Source: Tenacibaculum sp. SZ-18 (GTDB lineage Bacteria; Bacteroidota; Bacteroidia; Flavobacteriales; Flavobacteriaceae). From it: 64,000 nt of DNA. This document shows, piece after piece, positions 1-8,121 of the stretch. A model generated the notes under the pieces. That model did no database searches. It saw only the letters and a program-made list of their open reading frames with translations, and was not told the DNA's origin. The DNA lies in the NCBI RefSeq assembly GCF_002813915.1, contig NZ_CP019335.1, positions 3,021,777 to 3,085,776 on the forward strand. Direction: 5' to 3'. Both the position numbers and the translations under genes were made by a program. Position 1 is the first letter of the stretch; every line of letters begins with the position of its first letter.

Positions 1-2
1 TA

Positions 3-104
3 TACCGTATTTTCAATGAAGCTTGGGGACTTTATAATACAGTTTCTATCAGAATCAAACCATATATACTGTTTGATTTGTATGGATCTTTTTCTCATTA
101 CTAA
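3..104 (+). CDS. Possible C-terminal end of an unidentified gene (partial)
   Basis: An open frame enters from the left edge and stops at TAA 102-104. It encodes about 33 residues rich in aromatic and hydrophobic amino acids, ending in GSFSHY, which would suit the end of a membrane or beta-barrel protein. The + frame starting at base 1 and the - strand are also open over this stretch, so the assignment is weak. I cannot name the gene. Confidence 0.25.
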   Translation, partial: YRIFNEAWGLYNTVSIRIKPYILFDLYGSFSHY

Positions 105-180
105 AATAACAAATAAAAACCTAATAATAAAATAGTTACGTTAAATTTTTTATTTTTAACATACATCGTTTTAAAAATGC

Positions 181-205
181 AAAAAGCCCGCCGAAAAGCG
201 GACTT
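181..205 (-). terminator. Rho-independent terminator of the 232-684 lipoprotein gene
   Basis: On the minus strand an 8-bp stem (AAGTCCGC / GCGGGCTT, one G-T pair) closes a 6-base loop and is followed by a T run. It lies just downstream of the stop codon of the lipoprotein gene. Confidence 0.85.
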
Positions 206-231
206 ATCATTTAAGGATCTATTACTTAAAA

Positions 232-684
232 TTATTTTTCAGTATTCAATTTAGCTTTAATCTCAGCTAAAACAGAGTTAAACTTTTTAGTAGATTCTTC
301 ATCTAAACCAGCAACTACCTCTTTAGCTTTTGCCGCTAAATCAGCACCTGTTTTAGCTAATTCAGCAGTTTTTAATGCATCTGTACCAGCTTCTTTTTTC
401 TTTTTTGCGTACTCTGCATATGAAGCCAAATATTCTCCAGCCTTAGGATCTTTAAATTCTGGGATTGTAATTCCTTCAATAGCGGATTCGGTTTTTTTAG
501 CTGCTTCACTTACAACTTCTTCTGTTTTTTCAACAGCTTTCTCTACCTTCTCTACTACCTCCTCAGTTTTTTCAACTACAGCTTCTGTAGTTTCATTAAC
601 CTTTTCTTCTGTTTCTTTTGCATTCTTACAAGAAGTAGCCAATAACGAACCAGCTACAAAGACAGATAAAATTACTTTTTTCAT
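232..684 (-). CDS. Small Lys/Glu-rich predicted lipoprotein
   Basis: A 150-residue exported protein. The N-terminus is a lipoprotein signal (MKKVILSVF...) with lipobox LATSC, so Cys19 would be lipidated. Residues 20-70 are a repetitive run of Glu, Lys and Val in the style of TEEVVEKVEK, probably an extended coiled coil. A more ordinary helical segment rich in Ala and Lys follows to the C-terminus. It ends at its own terminator and is separated from the ABC exporter upstream by about 80 bases. No enzymatic motif is visible. A structural or envelope-spacing role is possible but is only inference. Confidence 0.8.
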   Translation of the reverse strand: MKKVILSVFVAGSLLATSCKNAKETEEKVNETTEAVVEKTEEVVEKVEKAVEKTEEVVSEAAKKTESAIEGITIPEFKDPKAGEYLASYAEYAKKKKEAGTDALKTAELAKTGADLAAKAKEVVAGLDEESTKKFNSVLAEIKAKLNTEK

Positions 685-763
685 TGTTTATGTATTTTAA
701 GTTTTTGTGATTGAGTAACAAAATTAACATTTTGAATACACTAAACAAATAAAACAGAGCTAA

Positions 764-2527
764 TTATACTAATTCTGTACTGAATTGTTTTTCATATAAA
801 TTTCGGTAATATCCTTCTTTCTTAAGTAACTCTTTATGACTACCTTGCTCCACAACATGACCTTTATCCATTACCAGAATTTTATCTGCTTGTTTAATAG
901 TAGCCAATCGATGTGCGATAACAATTGAAGTTCTATTTTTTGTGATTTTATCAGTAGCATATTGAATCATTTGTTCAGATTCTGTATCTACAGATGATGT
1001 AGCCTCATCTAATATTAATATACTTGGCGTACTTACATAGGCTCTTAAAAATGCAATTAATTGTCTTTGTCCTGAAGAAAGCATTGCTCCACGTTCTTTT
1101 ACATTATAATTGTATCCGTTTGGTAAACTCTCAATAAAATCATGAATGCCAATTTGCTTCGCTGCTTCTTGAACTTGCTCTATACTTATATTTTCGTTTT
1201 TAAGAGTAATATTATTTAAAATGGTATCAGAAAATAAGAATACATCTTGTAAAACTACTGCTACCTGATTTCTTAATGACGCTAATTCATATTCTTGCAC
1301 TGGAATTCCATCAACAGCAATTACTCCGCTATCAATTTCATAAAAACGACTAATTAAATTAATAATGGTTGATTTACCAGCGCCTGTTGAACCGACAATA
1401 GCTATTGTTTCCCCTTTTTTAACTTCAAAGTTTATTCCTTTAAGGATTTCTTCTCCTTTTACGTAACTAAACCTAACATTATTAAATGAAATATCACCTT
1501 TAAGGTCTCTTGCATCTTTTGTTCCTCTTTTATCAATTGAGCTTTCTGTATCAATTACTTTAAAAACACGTTCTCCTGAAACAATTCCCATTTGCAATTG
1601 ATTAAACTTATCTGCAATTTGACGTAACGGTCTGAATAACATTTGAGCCATCTGAATAAAACTGATAATTGCTCCTACTGTTATCATTTTATTTCCCAAA
1701 ACTTGTAAACCTCCATACCAAACAATTAACCCAATAGCAATTGACGACATGATTTCTGCAATAGGAAAGAAAATGGAATAATACCAAACAGTTTTTACAT
1801 GTGCTTCTTTGTGTTTATTATTGATTTCCTTAAAGTTATTGTACTCTATTTTTTCTCTATTAAACAATTGAACAATTTTCATTCCCGTAACGCGCTCTTG
1901 AACAAAACCGTTTAAATTTGCTACTTGATTTCTCACATCTTGAAATGTCTTTTTAATTGCAATTTGAAAAAGTTTGGTCGCATAAATAAGTATCGGTAAA
2001 ACTGCTAAAGCAATGATGGCTAATTTCCAATTGATTACAAACATTACCACAACCGCGGCTAACATTTTAAGAATATCACTTACAATCATAAAAACTCCTT
2101 GTGAAAAGAAGTTTGCTATGGTTTCGATATCTGAAACAACTCTAGTAACAAGTTTACCCACAGAATTATTATCAAAATATGTCATTTTAAACTGCAGAAT
2201 ATTACTAAATATTTTAGCTCTAATATCCTTAATAATATGTTGCCCCACCCAGTTTGCATAGTAAATAAAAGAGAATTGCAATATAACTTGTATCAATAAC
2301 ACAGATAACATAGCAATTGTAAAATACAATAATCTTGTTGCGTCTTTTGTTACAGTAAAATCATCAATTGCTCTGTATAGGATAACTGGACTTGCGATAG
2401 AAAAACCTGCTAATAAAATAGTAGATAACGCTGCAATCCAGAATTGAGTGCGGTATTTTTTTGCGAAACTCATTAGTCTCACAAAAATTTCCATATCAAA
2501 TGCATTTCCTTTTTTTGTTTTACTCAC
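764..2527 (-). CDS. ABC exporter, fused permease and ATPase (MsbA/LmrA type)
   Basis: A 587-residue half-transporter that would work as a homodimer in the inner membrane. Residues about 20-310 form the six-helix ABC transmembrane domain. The ATPase follows, with Walker A GSTGAGKST (379-387), signature LSSGQ (483-487), Walker B LILDE (504-508) and an H-loop in IAHRLATI. The length is normal for the family. The start is GTG at 2527, four bases after the truA stop, so it is probably co-transcribed with truA. The substrate cannot be told from sequence; lipid or drug export is the usual role of this subgroup. Confidence 0.93.
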   Translation of the reverse strand: MSKTKKGNAFDMEIFVRLMSFAKKYRTQFWIAALSTILLAGFSIASPVILYRAIDDFTVTKDATRLLYFTIAMLSVLLIQVILQFSFIYYANWVGQHIIKDIRAKIFSNILQFKMTYFDNNSVGKLVTRVVSDIETIANFFSQGVFMIVSDILKMLAAVVVMFVINWKLAIIALAVLPILIYATKLFQIAIKKTFQDVRNQVANLNGFVQERVTGMKIVQLFNREKIEYNNFKEINNKHKEAHVKTVWYYSIFFPIAEIMSSIAIGLIVWYGGLQVLGNKMITVGAIISFIQMAQMLFRPLRQIADKFNQLQMGIVSGERVFKVIDTESSIDKRGTKDARDLKGDISFNNVRFSYVKGEEILKGINFEVKKGETIAIVGSTGAGKSTIINLISRFYEIDSGVIAVDGIPVQEYELASLRNQVAVVLQDVFLFSDTILNNITLKNENISIEQVQEAAKQIGIHDFIESLPNGYNYNVKERGAMLSSGQRQLIAFLRAYVSTPSILILDEATSSVDTESEQMIQYATDKITKNRTSIVIAHRLATIKQADKILVMDKGHVVEQGSHKELLKKEGYYRNLYEKQFSTELV

Positions 2528-2530
2528 GTT

Positions 2531-3265
2531 TTAAATGTAATCGTATTCAACTTTAGTCAAAAATAAACCTTTAGCAGGAACTGAAACACCTGCTTTACTT
2601 CGTTTCTTACTTTCTATAATCATTCTAAAATCCTCAACGGATTTTTTTCCTAATCCAATATCTAATAATGTTCCTACAATGGCTCTTACCATATTTCGTA
2701 AAAATCGATTTGCAGATATATAAAAAGTAAGTTCTTCTCCTTCTAATTTCCAAACAGCATTAGTTACTTCACAGTTAAATGTATGGACATCTGTTTTAAC
2801 TTTTGAAAAACATTCAAAGTCTTCGTATTCATACAATAATTTTGCTGCTGTATTCATTGCTTCGATGTTAAGACTCTTATAGTTTAATTGCCAGGTAGTA
2901 TTTAATAAAAATGGATTTCTCCCCATCCATATTTTATATTCATAACTTCTACTTATAGCATCAAATCTTGCATGTGCTTCATCAGCAACTTTTATCGTTC
3001 TGTAGATTACAATATCATCAGGTAAAATAGCATTTAATTTATAGGTGAAATTGTTATCTAAATCTTTATCAACATCAAAATGAGCATACATTTGTGAGGC
3101 ATGGACTCCAGAATCTGTTCTTCCTGCACCTACAATGGTAATTTCTTCTCTTAAAATTGTACTTAGCGCTGTTGTAATTTTTTCTTGTACCGAAATTACA
3201 TCTGGCTGAATTTGCCAACCATAGTAGTTTTTACCGTGATACGAAAGTTCTAAAAAATACCTCAA
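2531..3265 (-). CDS. truA: tRNA pseudouridine(38-40) synthase TruA
   Basis: A 244-residue enzyme that isomerises uridines 38-40 in the tRNA anticodon arm to pseudouridine. The family motif GAGRTDSGVHA contains the catalytic Asp51. Further family blocks include RSYEYKIW and FLRNMVRAIVG. The length is typical. The start is TTG at 3265, giving MRYFLELSY; no ATG lies nearby. It is the first gene of a probable two-gene unit with the ABC exporter, a pairing that looks positional rather than functional. Confidence 0.95.
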   Translation of the reverse strand: MRYFLELSYHGKNYYGWQIQPDVISVQEKITTALSTILREEITIVGAGRTDSGVHASQMYAHFDVDKDLDNNFTYKLNAILPDDIVIYRTIKVADEAHARFDAISRSYEYKIWMGRNPFLLNTTWQLNYKSLNIEAMNTAAKLLYEYEDFECFSKVKTDVHTFNCEVTNAVWKLEGEELTFYISANRFLRNMVRAIVGTLLDIGLGKKSVEDFRMIIESKKRSKAGVSVPAKGLFLTKVEYDYI

Positions 3266-3371
3266 GAAGTGACTTTATTTAAAAGGCTAAACTACGGATT
3301 TTATTTGGTTATCGCTTTTGAAGATTTCTTAAAAAATGTTTAATAGTTCATCGTAAGAAGAAGATTCTGCG

Positions 3372-3379
3372 TACTTTCG
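3372..3379 (+). promoter_or_regulatory. Near-consensus -7 element for the phosphodiesterase gene
   Basis: TACTTTCG differs from TANNTTTG at one base and sits only four bases before the GTG start at 3384. If used, it would give a leaderless or almost leaderless mRNA. Confidence 0.4.
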
Positions 3380-3383
3380 TTAT

Positions 3384-3887
3384 GTGAAAAAAATCTTACT
3401 CTTATCGGATACCCATAGTTATATTGATGATCAAATTTTAAAGTTTGTAAAACAAGCTGATGAAGTTTGGCATGCTGGTGATATTGGCGATTTAAAAGTG
3501 ACTGACACTATAAAAGCTTTAAAACCTTTGCGTGGTGTTTATGGAAATATTGACGATGCTGAAGCTCGATCGGAATTTCCGTTAGACAATCGTTTTGTAG
3601 TTGAAAACGTTCCTGTTTGGATTACACATATTGGAGGTTATCCTGGAAAATACAATCAGCGAGTTCGCGAAATGATTAAAACTAATCCTCCACAACTATT
3701 TATTTGTGGACATTCTCATATTTTAAAAATACAGTTTGATAAAAGTTTAAATTTGCTTCATATTAACCCGGGTGCGGCTGGAAAACACGGATTTCACAAA
3801 ATTAGAACCATGATTAGATTCGAACTTGATACTGGTGAAATAAAAAATATGGAAATTATTGAGTTGGCTAAGCGGAGTACACTTTAG
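3384..3887 (+). CDS. YfcE/MJ0936-type metallophosphoesterase
   Basis: A 167-residue calcineurin-like phosphodiesterase. All metal-binding blocks are visible: LSDTHSY (D, H), WHAGDIGD, GNID, ITHIGGYPG and GHSHI, followed by INPGAAG. Relatives hydrolyse phosphodiesters in vitro; the physiological substrate is unknown. The start must be GTG at 3384 because the ATG at 3382 runs directly into TGA. The 3' end overlaps the convergent histidine kinase gene by 20 bases. Confidence 0.9.
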   Translation: MKKILLLSDTHSYIDDQILKFVKQADEVWHAGDIGDLKVTDTIKALKPLRGVYGNIDDAEARSEFPLDNRFVVENVPVWITHIGGYPGKYNQRVREMIKTNPPQLFICGHSHILKIQFDKSLNLLHINPGAAGKHGFHKIRTMIRFELDTGEIKNMEIIELAKRSTL

Positions 3888-5688
3888 TTTTTGAACGAAT
3901 TACTGGAATATTCATCGTTGTTTTTGTTCCTTGTCCTTTTGAAGATTCAATTAAAAAAGTTCCATTCATCATGTGAATTCTAGCTTTAATCTGATTGATT
4001 CCGACACCTTTTTCTTCTTCAGACTTATTTTTGAACCCTTTCCCATCATCTTTCACTATAATATTTAAAGCATCATCTTCTTCCTCCATAATAATGTATG
4101 CATTATTAGCTTCACTATGCTTTAATATATTATTGATTAACTCTTGAATGATATTGAAAATTTTGATTTCATATTCTTGTGAATAACGATATACGTTATG
4201 AATGGCTGTGTTAATTCGAATGCTAGAATTAGAAAACTTTTTTGCGGCATCTTTCACTGCATATTCTAAACCAAATTTTAATAATACCGACGACATTAAA
4301 TTATGGGACAACTCTCTAATTTTTTGAGAAGCCTCCAAAATAATCTCTTGAGTTTTAGCTAACTCAATTGGTACTGCAGTGTCTTTAAACTGTTTTTGAC
4401 TTGCTTGTAAATGCATATTTGCAGATGACAATAAAGCACTTACATTGTCGTGTAAAATTTCAGCAATTTGTTTACGTTCGGTTTCTTTACCATCAATTGT
4501 TGCATTTAATATTTTAACCTGACTTTGTGATTTTAAACGCTCCAAATTACGTTGTTGCTGCAACTGACTTTTGGAAAGTTTTAAACTTAGACTTTGTTGT
4601 CTTAATTTATATAGATTTGCAAGGTAGAGAAGTAATAACGAGACTACGATTCCAGTAACACCTATTATCCAAGTTTTACGTTCTTGCTTTTCAGTTTTAA
4701 TTTGTTCTTCCTGTCTTGCCATTTCTACATTATGAATGGCTTGAATTTCTGCATATCTATTTTGTTGAGCCAACTCTTTCAAACTGTCTCGAATATCGTA
4801 AGACCTGGTTACGTATTCATATGCCTTGTAATCTTTTAAATTATATAGTGCCCATGCTAAATTATCAAATATCAATTCTTTCCTTTCATTAGCACTACTA
4901 GTCTCTTTATCTTCTATATAAGAAAGAGCTTCTTGATAATACTTCTTGGCTTTTACAAAATCTTCTCTTATTATATATATGGAAGCTAAATTATTCAAAG
5001 CAAGAGCGGTTGAAATATCATTCTTAAATAGTTTATTTAACTCAACTGATTTTAGAAACATTTTCTCTGCTTCAGAAAAATTCTTTTGTACATAAAATAC
5101 CTTTCCCAAATTGGTATATGCCTTTCCTTTTCTTAAATCAACATTTCTATTAAAACTTTCAATTTGAATTAACTTTTCTAAGTAAATTCTTGAGCTATCA
5201 TTGTCCTTCTTATAAAGATAAATCGAAGATAAAGCGAGGTAAGCTTCAGATTTGTAGTCGTTATAATCTATATATTCAAACTTGGAATCTTGAAATTGTG
5301 TCTTTAATTCGCTTATAATTTTTAACGCTTTCTTGAGATAAGACAAACCTCTTAAAGTGTTCTCATTAAATTTTTTTGAAATATCAAGCTCATAAATTTC
5401 CCTCGCATCCCCGAGTCTTTCCAAAACTCTACCTGCAAGAATATTAACTTTTAACTCCAATACTTTATCCATGAACTCTCTTTCCGCTAACGGGAGAACT
5501 TTCTTTAAAGCGTTAGAATATTTCCCTTCTTCAAAATAAATTTTAGCCAGTTCATAATCCCTTTGATTAACACTTATTTCTTGTGATTGATAAATATCAC
5601 TTTTATAAACACGAAAAGCCGAGTTGAAACACTCAGCTTTAAAACGTATTAGTAATATGAATAATATTAAAATTTTGTTATTCAACAC
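3868..5688 (-). CDS. TPR sensor histidine kinase, NarL-partner type (HisKA_3)
   Basis: A 606-residue membrane sensor. A signal-like N-terminus is followed by tetratricopeptide-like helices (about 40-310), one transmembrane segment (340-358), a coiled linker, and a dimerisation helix with the phospho-acceptor His413 in ILHDNVSALL. The HATPase domain has DDGKGF and KGVGINQIKAR. HisKA_3 kinases usually signal to LuxR-type regulators, and one is encoded upstream at 6599-7258 in the same direction. The lipoprotein gene between them ends 13 bases before this GTG start. The signal sensed by the TPR part is unknown. Confidence 0.92.
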   Translation of the reverse strand: MLNNKILILFILLIRFKAECFNSAFRVYKSDIYQSQEISVNQRDYELAKIYFEEGKYSNALKKVLPLAEREFMDKVLELKVNILAGRVLERLGDAREIYELDISKKFNENTLRGLSYLKKALKIISELKTQFQDSKFEYIDYNDYKSEAYLALSSIYLYKKDNDSSRIYLEKLIQIESFNRNVDLRKGKAYTNLGKVFYVQKNFSEAEKMFLKSVELNKLFKNDISTALALNNLASIYIIREDFVKAKKYYQEALSYIEDKETSSANERKELIFDNLAWALYNLKDYKAYEYVTRSYDIRDSLKELAQQNRYAEIQAIHNVEMARQEEQIKTEKQERKTWIIGVTGIVVSLLLLYLANLYKLRQQSLSLKLSKSQLQQQRNLERLKSQSQVKILNATIDGKETERKQIAEILHDNVSALLSSANMHLQASQKQFKDTAVPIELAKTQEIILEASQKIRELSHNLMSSVLLKFGLEYAVKDAAKKFSNSSIRINTAIHNVYRYSQEYEIKIFNIIQELINNILKHSEANNAYIIMEEEDDALNIIVKDDGKGFKNKSEEEKGVGINQIKARIHMMNGTFLIESSKGQGTKTTMNIPVIRSKTKVYSA

Positions 5689-5701
5689 GAATTAACTTTT
5701 A

Positions 5702-6394
5702 TTAAAAACCACCTTCTTGCCCTACTCTTGGATTTTTAGTTAAAAGGTATTGCTCGACCACTTTCGCGCTTCTGGCTTCTGAATTAATCAATATGTAATT
5801 TACGAAATCTATTCTTAAAGGCAAACTTGGTGATTTACTATACAGTTTTGTAAACTGTTTTCCATTTGAAGATCCCTCTTTTAAATGAACCTCGTAAATA
5901 TTCTCTTCAACATTATACTCAAATGCTACTGAAATACCATCTCTAACTTCAAAATCTAACACATATTCACCTTCTCCAAGATACTCTAAACTGTAAGACT
6001 GTAAAAAGTTTGGGCTTATTTGACCTTTACCCATTTTAATATTTTCGTCCTCAACCCAGATAGAATTCTTCTGGATGTCATTTTCAAAAACATCTACTTC
6101 AATTCTGTTATTGTCTAAAGCTAATTCTTTTGTACTAACAGATTTTCTGTTGTTATTATCATGGCCTTGGTAAGCGTAAATATTGTTTGTATTTGTTGTC
6201 TCGTCTTTGTATGTTTCAGAATAAGCTCCTTCAACTAAATCAACATCAATAGAATATCTACCGTTCGCGTCTTTGCTTAATTTGTACGATTTTAATAATG
6301 ATTGGTCGTTATTTTCTGGCATATTATCTTCTGTTGAACATGCTGAAATTAGGATAGACAGGATCATTAAAAAAGGTAAGTAACTTTTCTTCAT
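5702..6394 (-). CDS. Predicted lipoprotein of unknown function
   Basis: A 230-residue exported protein with lipobox ISAC (Cys19) and then an acidic, Asn-rich linker. The rest looks like two related beta-rich segments, each with a SYxLEYLGEGEY-like or SYKLSKDANGRY-like phrase, suggesting a duplicated small beta domain. It lies between a LuxR-type regulator and its probable kinase and is close to the kinase gene (13 bases), so it may be an accessory sensor or target. No family was recognised. A run of ten G-C pairs lies 146 bases upstream of its start. Confidence 0.75.
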   Translation of the reverse strand: MKKSYLPFLMILSILISACSTEDNMPENNDQSLLKSYKLSKDANGRYSIDVDLVEGAYSETYKDETTNTNNIYAYQGHDNNNRKSVSTKELALDNNRIEVDVFENDIQKNSIWVEDENIKMGKGQISPNFLQSYSLEYLGEGEYVLDFEVRDGISVAFEYNVEENIYEVHLKEGSSNGKQFTKLYSKSPSLPLRIDFVNYILINSEARSAKVVEQYLLTKNPRVGQEGGF

Positions 6395-6539
6395 GGTAAC
6401 TAAAACTTTAAATGGATTAATAAACTCTTACAATTATAAATTTAAAGGGTAGATTAACGGGAGACTGGTAGATTAGGGTTTGATTGATTAATTTTTAATT
6501 TGAAATGAAGAAGGCTTGACAATTGCTATAATATAGTTC

Positions 6540-6549
6540 GGGGGGGGGG
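6540..6549. repeat. Homopolymeric G10 tract
   Basis: Ten consecutive G on the plus strand (C10 in the direction of the genes) in a region otherwise about two-thirds A+T. It lies 146 bases upstream of the lipoprotein start and 50 bases downstream of the regulator stop. Tracts of this length are prone to slippage. Confidence 0.9.
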
Positions 6550-6598
6550 AACATATATAAGGACGGGGAACCTCTATATAAAATTGAAGGGAGGTTAA

Positions 6599-7258
6599 TT
6601 AAACTATATTATTTTTTACAGCGTATATTGCCAAACCTACTACATTTTTTACTTTTAATTTTTTGTATAAATTTCTTCTGTGTGTTTCTATTGTTTTAAC
6701 AGTTATATTTAATTTATTTGCTATTTCAGCAGTACTTAATTCTTGTGTAATTAGTTTTAGTACTTCAACTTCTCTTTCTGTTAGTGGCTCATCTGAGACA
6801 CTATTCTTAATTGCTTCGTCTGTTTTTGCTTCATTAATGTATAAATCAAACAAACTGTCTTTTATCTCATCACTATAATACTGCTCTCCCCTATGTACCG
6901 TCTTGATCGCTTGTATTATATGTTCGCTTGCTGACCCTTTTTCTATAAAACCATTTGCACCTAGTGCAATCATTTCTTGAACTATTTTCGGATCGCTCAA
7001 CCCTGAGAGTATAATAGTTTTTTGTTGAAAGCTTCTATTTCTAAATGTTTTTAAAACTCCAATACCATCTAACTTTGGCATATTAATATCGAGAATTAAA
7101 ACATCGGCCTCGTTATTTTTAAACCATTCTACAACATCTTTCCCTGTTAACGAATAACCTTCAACTTCTATACTGTCATCAGTATTTATTAGCGCCGAAA
7201 CTCCTTCAATTACAACTTGATGATCATCGGCTATATGAACTCTGATTTTATCTCTCAT
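6599..7258 (-). CDS. NarL/FixJ-family response regulator
   Basis: A 219-residue transcription regulator. The receiver domain has the acidic pair DDH (11-13), phospho-acceptor Asp57 in LILDINMPKLDG and conserved Lys107. A LuxR-type helix-turn-helix (about 152-215) has LTEREVEVLKLI and the recognition helix in VKTIETHRRNLYKKL. It is the likely partner of the HisKA_3 kinase at 3868-5688. Two perfect hairpins upstream of its ATG suggest its own expression is controlled at DNA or RNA level, possibly by itself (inference). Confidence 0.93.
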   Translation of the reverse strand: MRDKIRVHIADDHQVVIEGVSALINTDDSIEVEGYSLTGKDVVEWFKNNEADVLILDINMPKLDGIGVLKTFRNRSFQQKTIILSGLSDPKIVQEMIALGANGFIEKGSASEHIIQAIKTVHRGEQYYSDEIKDSLFDLYINEAKTDEAIKNSVSDEPLTEREVEVLKLITQELSTAEIANKLNITVKTIETHRRNLYKKLKVKNVVGLAIYAVKNNIV

Positions 7259-7309
7259 TGTTACACTTACAAATTTATAACGTTAATACATTCCTACCAA
7301 ATTACAAAC

Positions 7310-7331
7310 ACCCTGAAAATGCGCTCAGGGT
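7310..7331. promoter_or_regulatory. Inverted repeat upstream of the response regulator (distal)
   Basis: ACCCTGA at 7310-7316 and TCAGGGT at 7325-7331 form a perfect 7-bp inverted repeat with an 8-base loop, about 50 bases upstream of the regulator ATG. Confidence 0.55.
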
Positions 7332-7343
7332 TTACCTTGAGAC

Positions 7344-7363
7344 TCTAAGGGAAAACCCTTAGA
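7344..7363. promoter_or_regulatory. Perfect palindrome TCTAAGGG-AAAA-CCCTTAGA
   Basis: An 8-bp perfect inverted repeat with an AAAA loop, 86-105 bases upstream of the response regulator ATG. It has no T tract, so it is not a terminator. Its symmetry suits a dimeric regulator such as the LuxR-type protein encoded next to it (inference). Confidence 0.5.
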
Positions 7364-7430
7364 AGATATTTATTAGGTCGTATTGGTTCATGAAATTAAA
7401 CAACTCAAAAATAAGTAATTATAGTATAAA

Positions 7431-7457
7431 AAAAACCGAGAAAAATTCTCGGTTTTT
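7431..7457 (-). terminator. Terminator of the DUF4293 gene
   Basis: A 10-bp stem, AAAAACCGAG / CTCGGTTTTT, with a 7-base loop, 30 bases past the stop. A and T runs on both sides could let it work in both directions. Confidence 0.85.
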
Positions 7458-7486
7458 ATCGCACTAAATATACTAAGATGTTAGGT

Positions 7487-7918
7487 TTATCGTAATCTAT
7501 CTACTGATTTTACGAGATCTTCGTCCCTTTTAATGGCTTTGTTTGCTATAACTAGCAACACGATGATAATAATAGGTAAGAACATCCCAATACCTTTCTC
7601 AGAAACCGCAGCTTCTCCAGATAATGTTAGAGATAAATATACCAACACTCCTAATAAAAAAAGATTTGTCAAAATATTTAAACGCCCTAATACAAATTGC
7701 AACTTTCTATTCGTAAATAAAAATATGGCTATTATTGATAAAAGAGCTGATACAAAAAATAGCACTGGAACTATTTTTTCACCTATTGAACTACCACTAA
7801 ACAAATCCGTAATAAATAATTTGCTATTCGCAGTACTCCATATATTAAACACAAAAGTCAATCCTCCTGAAATAATTCCAGCCAGTAATAAATATAAGGA
7901 TTGTATTCTTTGAATCAT
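7487..7918 (-). CDS. DUF4293 family four-helix membrane protein
   Basis: A 143-residue integral membrane protein of a flavobacterial family without known function. It starts MIQRIQSLYLL, typical of the family, and has four hydrophobic segments near residues 6-25, 48-67, 76-97 and 108-126. The C-terminus is charged (KRDEDLVKS). It is divergent from rho. From memory this family commonly sits beside rho in flavobacteria. A TACATTTG promoter element lies at 7938-7945. Confidence 0.85.
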   Translation of the reverse strand: MIQRIQSLYLLLAGIISGGLTFVFNIWSTANSKLFITDLFSGSSIGEKIVPVLFFVSALLSIIAIFLFTNRKLQFVLGRLNILTNLFLLGVLVYLSLTLSGEAAVSEKGIGMFLPIIIIVLLVIANKAIKRDEDLVKSVDRLR

Positions 7919-7937
7919 AGTTTAATAATTAGGGAAA

Positions 7938-7945
7938 CAAATGTA
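7938..7945 (-). promoter_or_regulatory. -7 element for the DUF4293 gene
   Basis: On the minus strand TACATTTG matches TANNTTTG exactly, 19 bases before the ATG at 7918. Confidence 0.6.
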
Positions 7946-7970
7946 CATTTTCTTTTTATAATAAGAAACT

Positions 7971-7999
7971 TTGCATATTAAAATATTTGGCTATATTTG
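7971..7999 (+). promoter_or_regulatory. rho promoter
   Basis: TTG at 7971-7973, an 18-base spacer and TATATTTG at 7992-7999 match the Bacteroidota consensus. This leaves a leader of about 115 bases before the rho ATG, which suits the autoregulation by attenuation known for rho in other bacteria (inference here). Confidence 0.75.
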
Positions 8000-8121
8000 T
8001 TGCGACGGAGACCTCACAAAAGTTTATTAAATATTACTTAATGTTAGTAAGCGTCTTACTAAAAGAAAGATCTAGACACAATCCCTTTTTCTTATTTACT
8101 TTATAATTTAAAATTACACTA

